From Massilia sp. IC2-278 (GTDB taxonomy: Bacteria > Pseudomonadota > Gammaproteobacteria > Burkholderiales > Burkholderiaceae_D): DNA of 64,000 nt. Shown here in pieces: positions 61,151 to 64,000 of the stretch; the stretch's first letter is position 1, and each line of letters opens with the position of its first letter. The notes beneath the pieces were generated by a model. That model did not search any database, was not told the DNA's origin, and was given only the letters and a program-made list of their open reading frames with translations. The position numbers were made by a program, and so were the translations under genes. Location: the NCBI RefSeq assembly GCF_020708045.1, contig NZ_JAJFES010000016.1, positions 1 to 64,000 of the forward strand. Reading direction: 5' to 3'.

Positions 61151-62860
61151 CTAGAACTCTTCCCAGCCGTCGCCGGCGGTGACGGCAGCCTTCGACGGTT
61201 CGGCGGCAGGTTTCGCCGTGGCGGCGGGCTTGGCCGCTGCAGGGCGTGCCGTCGGCCTGGCCAGTTGTGCGCGGGCCGGGGCGGCCTTGGCGGCCGGCGC
61301 AGCGGTGCGTACGAGGCTTTCTTCGATGCGGAAGGCGCCGACGGTGCGCGCCAGCGTCGAGGCTTCCTGCTGCAGCGACTGGGCCGCGGCCGATGCTTCC
61401 TCGACCAGGGCCGCGTTCTGCTGGGTGGTCTGGTCCATCTGCGCGATGGCCGCGTTCACCTGCTCGATGCCGGCGGTCTGCTCCTGGCTGGCGGCGGTGA
61501 TCTCGGCCATGATGTCGGTCACGCGGCTGACGCTCTGCACGATCTCGTTCATGGTGGCGCCGGCCTGGTCGACCAGGGCCGCGCCGTGGTGCACCTTGTC
61601 CACCGAGTCGTCGATCAGCAGCTTGATTTCCTTGGCGGCGGCAGCCGAGCGCTGGGCCAGGCTGCGCACTTCGCCGGCCACGACCGCGAAGCCGCGGCCC
61701 TGCTCGCCGGCACGGGCCGCTTCCACGGCGGCGTTCAGCGCCAGGATGTTGGTCTGGAAGGCGATGCCATCGATCACGGAAATGATCTCCACGATCTTGC
61801 CCGCCGACGTGTTGATCGCGCCCATGGTCTGGACCACCTGCGCCACCACCACGCCGCCCTTGCCCGCCACTTCCGAGGCCGAGCCGGCCAGCATGTTGGC
61901 CTGGCGCGCGTTGTCGGCGTTCTGCTTCACGGTCGAGGTCAGTTCTTCCATCGAGGACGCGGTTTCTTCCAGCGAGCCGGCCTGCTGCTCGGTGCGCGAC
62001 GACAGGTCGAGGTTGCCGTCGGCGATTTCGCTCGAGGCGGTGGCGATGTTGTCGGTGCCGGCGCGCACCCGGGTCACGATCTCGACCAGGGAATCGTTCA
62101 TGTCCTTCAGCGCTGCCATCAGGCGGCCGGTTTCGTCGTTCGAGCGCACCTCGATCTGCTGGGTCAGGTCGCCCTGGGCCACGCCGCCGGCGATCTTCAC
62201 GGCGGCCTGCAGCGGGATGACAATGGCGCGCACCAGCATCCAGCCGAGCACGCTTGCCACGAGCACGCCGAATACCAGGCCGGCGATGCAGACCGCCAGC
62301 ACCAGGCGGTACATCGCCTGCGATTCCTCGTAATTCGCCTTGGCCGAGGTTTGCTGCAGTTCCACCAGCTCGGTCACGGTCTTGTTCATCGGCGTGAACA
62401 GGCGCTGCATGTCGCCGTTCACGATCTCGGCGGCGCGCGCGGTGTCGCGGGCGCGAACGGCGGCGACGGCCGGGTTCAGGCCACCTTCGACAAACGCCTT
62501 GCGTTCGACGGCGAAACGCTCGGCAAGCGCCTTTTCGTCGGCCGCCATCTCGGTGCCCAGGTATTCGGTCCAGCGCGCCGCCACGTGCTTGGCGTTGGCT
62601 TCCACCTGCTCGATGACCGCGTCGGTGTTCTGGGCATTCGGCAGGCTGGCCTTGGCCAGGTTCAGCTGGTTCAGCGTCATCAGGCGGCCGATTTCGTCGA
62701 GATCGGCCAGGGCCAGCAGGCGGTCGCTGTACATGTGCTCGAGTGCCTCGTTCGACTTGTTCAGGTTGAGGATGCCGATCGCAAAGCCGACGATCAGCTC
62801 GAAGACGAGGAAACCGAGCACGAAGATCAGGCGCGACTTGATGGTGAGATTCTTGAACAT
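61151..62860 (-). CDS. Methyl-accepting chemotaxis protein
   Basis: 569 aa. TM1 about 10-32, four-helix-bundle ligand domain to about 190, TM2 about 191-213, HAMP about 214-266, then the cytoplasmic signalling coiled coil with the hairpin tip AARAGEQGRGFAVVAGEVR. Ends with GWEEF, similar to the NWETF-type pentapeptide that docks CheR/CheB. Senses an unknown ligand in the periplasm. Gene has its own promoter and terminator. Confidence 0.94.
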   Translation of the reverse strand: MFKNLTIKSRLIFVLGFLVFELIVGFAIGILNLNKSNEALEHMYSDRLLALADLDEIGRLMTLNQLNLAKASLPNAQNTDAVIEQVEANAKHVAARWTEYLGTEMAADEKALAERFAVERKAFVEGGLNPAVAAVRARDTARAAEIVNGDMQRLFTPMNKTVTELVELQQTSAKANYEESQAMYRLVLAVCIAGLVFGVLVASVLGWMLVRAIVIPLQAAVKIAGGVAQGDLTQQIEVRSNDETGRLMAALKDMNDSLVEIVTRVRAGTDNIATASSEIADGNLDLSSRTEQQAGSLEETASSMEELTSTVKQNADNARQANMLAGSASEVAGKGGVVVAQVVQTMGAINTSAGKIVEIISVIDGIAFQTNILALNAAVEAARAGEQGRGFAVVAGEVRSLAQRSAAAAKEIKLLIDDSVDKVHHGAALVDQAGATMNEIVQSVSRVTDIMAEITAASQEQTAGIEQVNAAIAQMDQTTQQNAALVEEASAAAQSLQQEASTLARTVGAFRIEESLVRTAAPAAKAAPARAQLARPTARPAAAKPAATAKPAAEPSKAAVTAGDGWEEF

Positions 62861-62923
62861 GTAAAAGCCCGCGATGGGGTAACAGTTGGTCGGCAGCAGG
62901 TTCGGGACCGGCCGGCTCCCTTG

Positions 62924-62929
62924 ATTATA
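62924..62929 (-). promoter_or_regulatory. Possible -10 box of chemoreceptor promoter
   Basis: TATAAT on the minus strand about 65 bp before ATG 62860, with a weak TTCCGT 17 bp upstream. A flagellar sigma28 site was looked for but not found. Confidence 0.45.
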
Positions 62930-63114
62930 GGAACAAGTGAATCCGTACGGAAACTTTCTGTCTAATACCTTACTGGTTTCATGGGTTTATCGTCGTCCTT
63001 GCACAACAAGCGTTGACAGAGCGTCATGGGCTGTGGGCGGGTCCTTCCCTGCGGGCCGCAGCGTTTGCCTATAGAATGCTGCGATTCAATTGATGTTTAA
63101 AACAAGAGGCAGCC

Positions 63115-64000
63115 ATGACCCTCCCCATCCTCCTCAACCTGGCCGTTGCCGCCGCCGTCTGCGTCCTGCTCTACCGCATGCAGGCGAGCCACCAGTCGTT
63201 CACGCGGCGCGTGTTCACCGGCCTCGGCCTGGGCGTGGTGCTGGGCGCGGCCCTGCAAGCCATCTACGGCGCCGCCTCGCAGGAAGTCGCCGGCACGAAT
63301 GCCTGGCTCGACGTGGTCGGCAGCGGCTACGTGAAGCTGCTGCAGATGATCGTGATCCCGCTGATCATGGTGTCCATCATCGGCGCCATCCTGAAATTGC
63401 GCGACGCCGCCTCGCTCGGCAAGATCAGCGCGCTCACCATCGGCATCCTGATCGCCACCACCGCCGTGGCGGCCCTGATCGGCATCGCCATGGCCAAGGT
63501 GTTCGGCCTGTCGGCGGTGGGCCTCACGGCCTCGGCCGCGGAAGTGGCGCGCGGCGAATACCTGCAGGGTTCGCTCTCGACGGCCAAGGAAATCTCCCTG
63601 CCGTCGATGATCCTGTCGTTCATCCCGGCCAATCCCTTCCTCGACATGACCGGCGCGCGCAAGACCTCGACGATTGCCGTGGTCCTGTTCTCGGTCTTCA
63701 TCGGCATTGCCGCGACCGGCATCGCAGCCAAGAAGCCGACCGAATTCGCCTCCTTCAGCCACTTCGTGCACGTCGCCCACACCATCGTGATGCGCATGGT
63801 GACCCTGGTGCTGCGCCTGACGCCGTTCGGCGTGTTCGCCCTGATGACGAAAGTGGTTGCCGGCTCCAGCCTGCAGGACATCCTGAATTTGCTGAACTTC
63901 GTGCTCGCTTCCTACAGCGCCCTGTTCCTGATGTTCGGCGTGCACCTGCTGCTGGTCGCCCTGGCCGGCTACAACCCGCTGCGCTACGTGAAGAAGATCC
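63115..64000 (+). CDS. Cystine/dicarboxylate symporter, partial
   Basis: At least 295 codons, cut by the window end. Begins MTLPILLNLAVAAAVCVLLY, with several membrane helices; KLLQMIVIPLIMVSIIGAIL and KTSTIAVVLFSVFIGIA match the DAACS family, and the overall pattern resembles the TcyP/YdjN L-cystine:cation symporters more than DctA/GltP. Inner-membrane uptake transporter. ATG 63115 follows AAGAGGCAGCC. The C-terminal half with the substrate-binding loops is outside the window. Confidence 0.85.
   Translation, partial: MTLPILLNLAVAAAVCVLLYRMQASHQSFTRRVFTGLGLGVVLGAALQAIYGAASQEVAGTNAWLDVVGSGYVKLLQMIVIPLIMVSIIGAILKLRDAASLGKISALTIGILIATTAVAALIGIAMAKVFGLSAVGLTASAAEVARGEYLQGSLSTAKEISLPSMILSFIPANPFLDMTGARKTSTIAVVLFSVFIGIAATGIAAKKPTEFASFSHFVHVAHTIVMRMVTLVLRLTPFGVFALMTKVVAGSSLQDILNLLNFVLASYSALFLMFGVHLLLVALAGYNPLRYVKKI

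Noticed and set aside
1..64000. CRISPR array, rRNA, intact insertion sequence
   Set aside because: No regular spaced direct repeats, rRNA signatures or transposase with terminal inverted repeats were found.

Overview
The window looks like chromosomal DNA from a high-GC betaproteobacterium of the Burkholderiales, most likely an Oxalobacteraceae member of the Massilia/Telluria type. The evidence is the gene content and order: glyA-nrdR-minor pilins-ribD-ribE, ribB-ribH-nusB, dnaX-ybaB-recR, ybgC-tolQRAB-pal-cpoB, a PEP-CTERM protein and several c-di-GMP proteins. No species can be named from this alone.

Layout. 0.1-5.2 kb: a BarA-type hybrid kinase followed directly by a REC-GGDEF-EAL response regulator. 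5.3-11.1 kb: a secreted hypothetical, a penicillin-acylase family hydrolase, a small lipoprotein, and a glycosyltransferase/DUF2334 deacetylase pair. 11.2-14.8 kb: recR, ybaB and dnaX, with the 4.5S SRP RNA upstream on the same strand. 14.8-18.0 kb: a palindromic repeat pair, ubiD, and a lytic transglycosylase with a strong promoter and a leader of about 325 nt. 18.2-20.3 kb: ribB-ribH-nusB. 20.7-30 kb: a REC-GAF-PAS-GGDEF-EAL protein, an M16 peptidase, an S9 peptidase and a NERD/zinc-ribbon protein. These separate ribB-ribH-nusB from ribD-ribE. 30-37.1 kb: riboflavin synthase, ribD, five minor-pilin genes, nrdR and glyA, the last preceded by a ZTP riboswitch. 37.2-43.7 kb: an SDR oxidoreductase and the complete Tol-Pal operon.

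43.8-51.7 kb is an accessory island. It starts at a tRNA-Lys gene whose 3' half does not pair properly with its 5' half, next to a broken tyrosine integrase. The island then holds a DKNYY-type protein, an Rhs core fragment with a toxin tail, two paralogous tail/immunity modules in tandem, an Imm74 immunity gene, further small orphan genes, a lone PAAR spike protein and a DUF3667 membrane protein. Much of it is AT-richer than the flanks. It reads as debris of a type VI secretion/Rhs polymorphic-toxin locus that retains immunity genes. This is the least ordinary part of the window.

51.7-64 kb returns to core-like DNA: the pbpC/alpha-2-macroglobulin pair (overlapping stop and start), a PEP-CTERM protein with HAF-like repeats, a chemoreceptor, and the start of an L-cystine-type symporter cut by the window edge. 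No CRISPR array, intact insertion sequence, rRNA or replication origin was seen.
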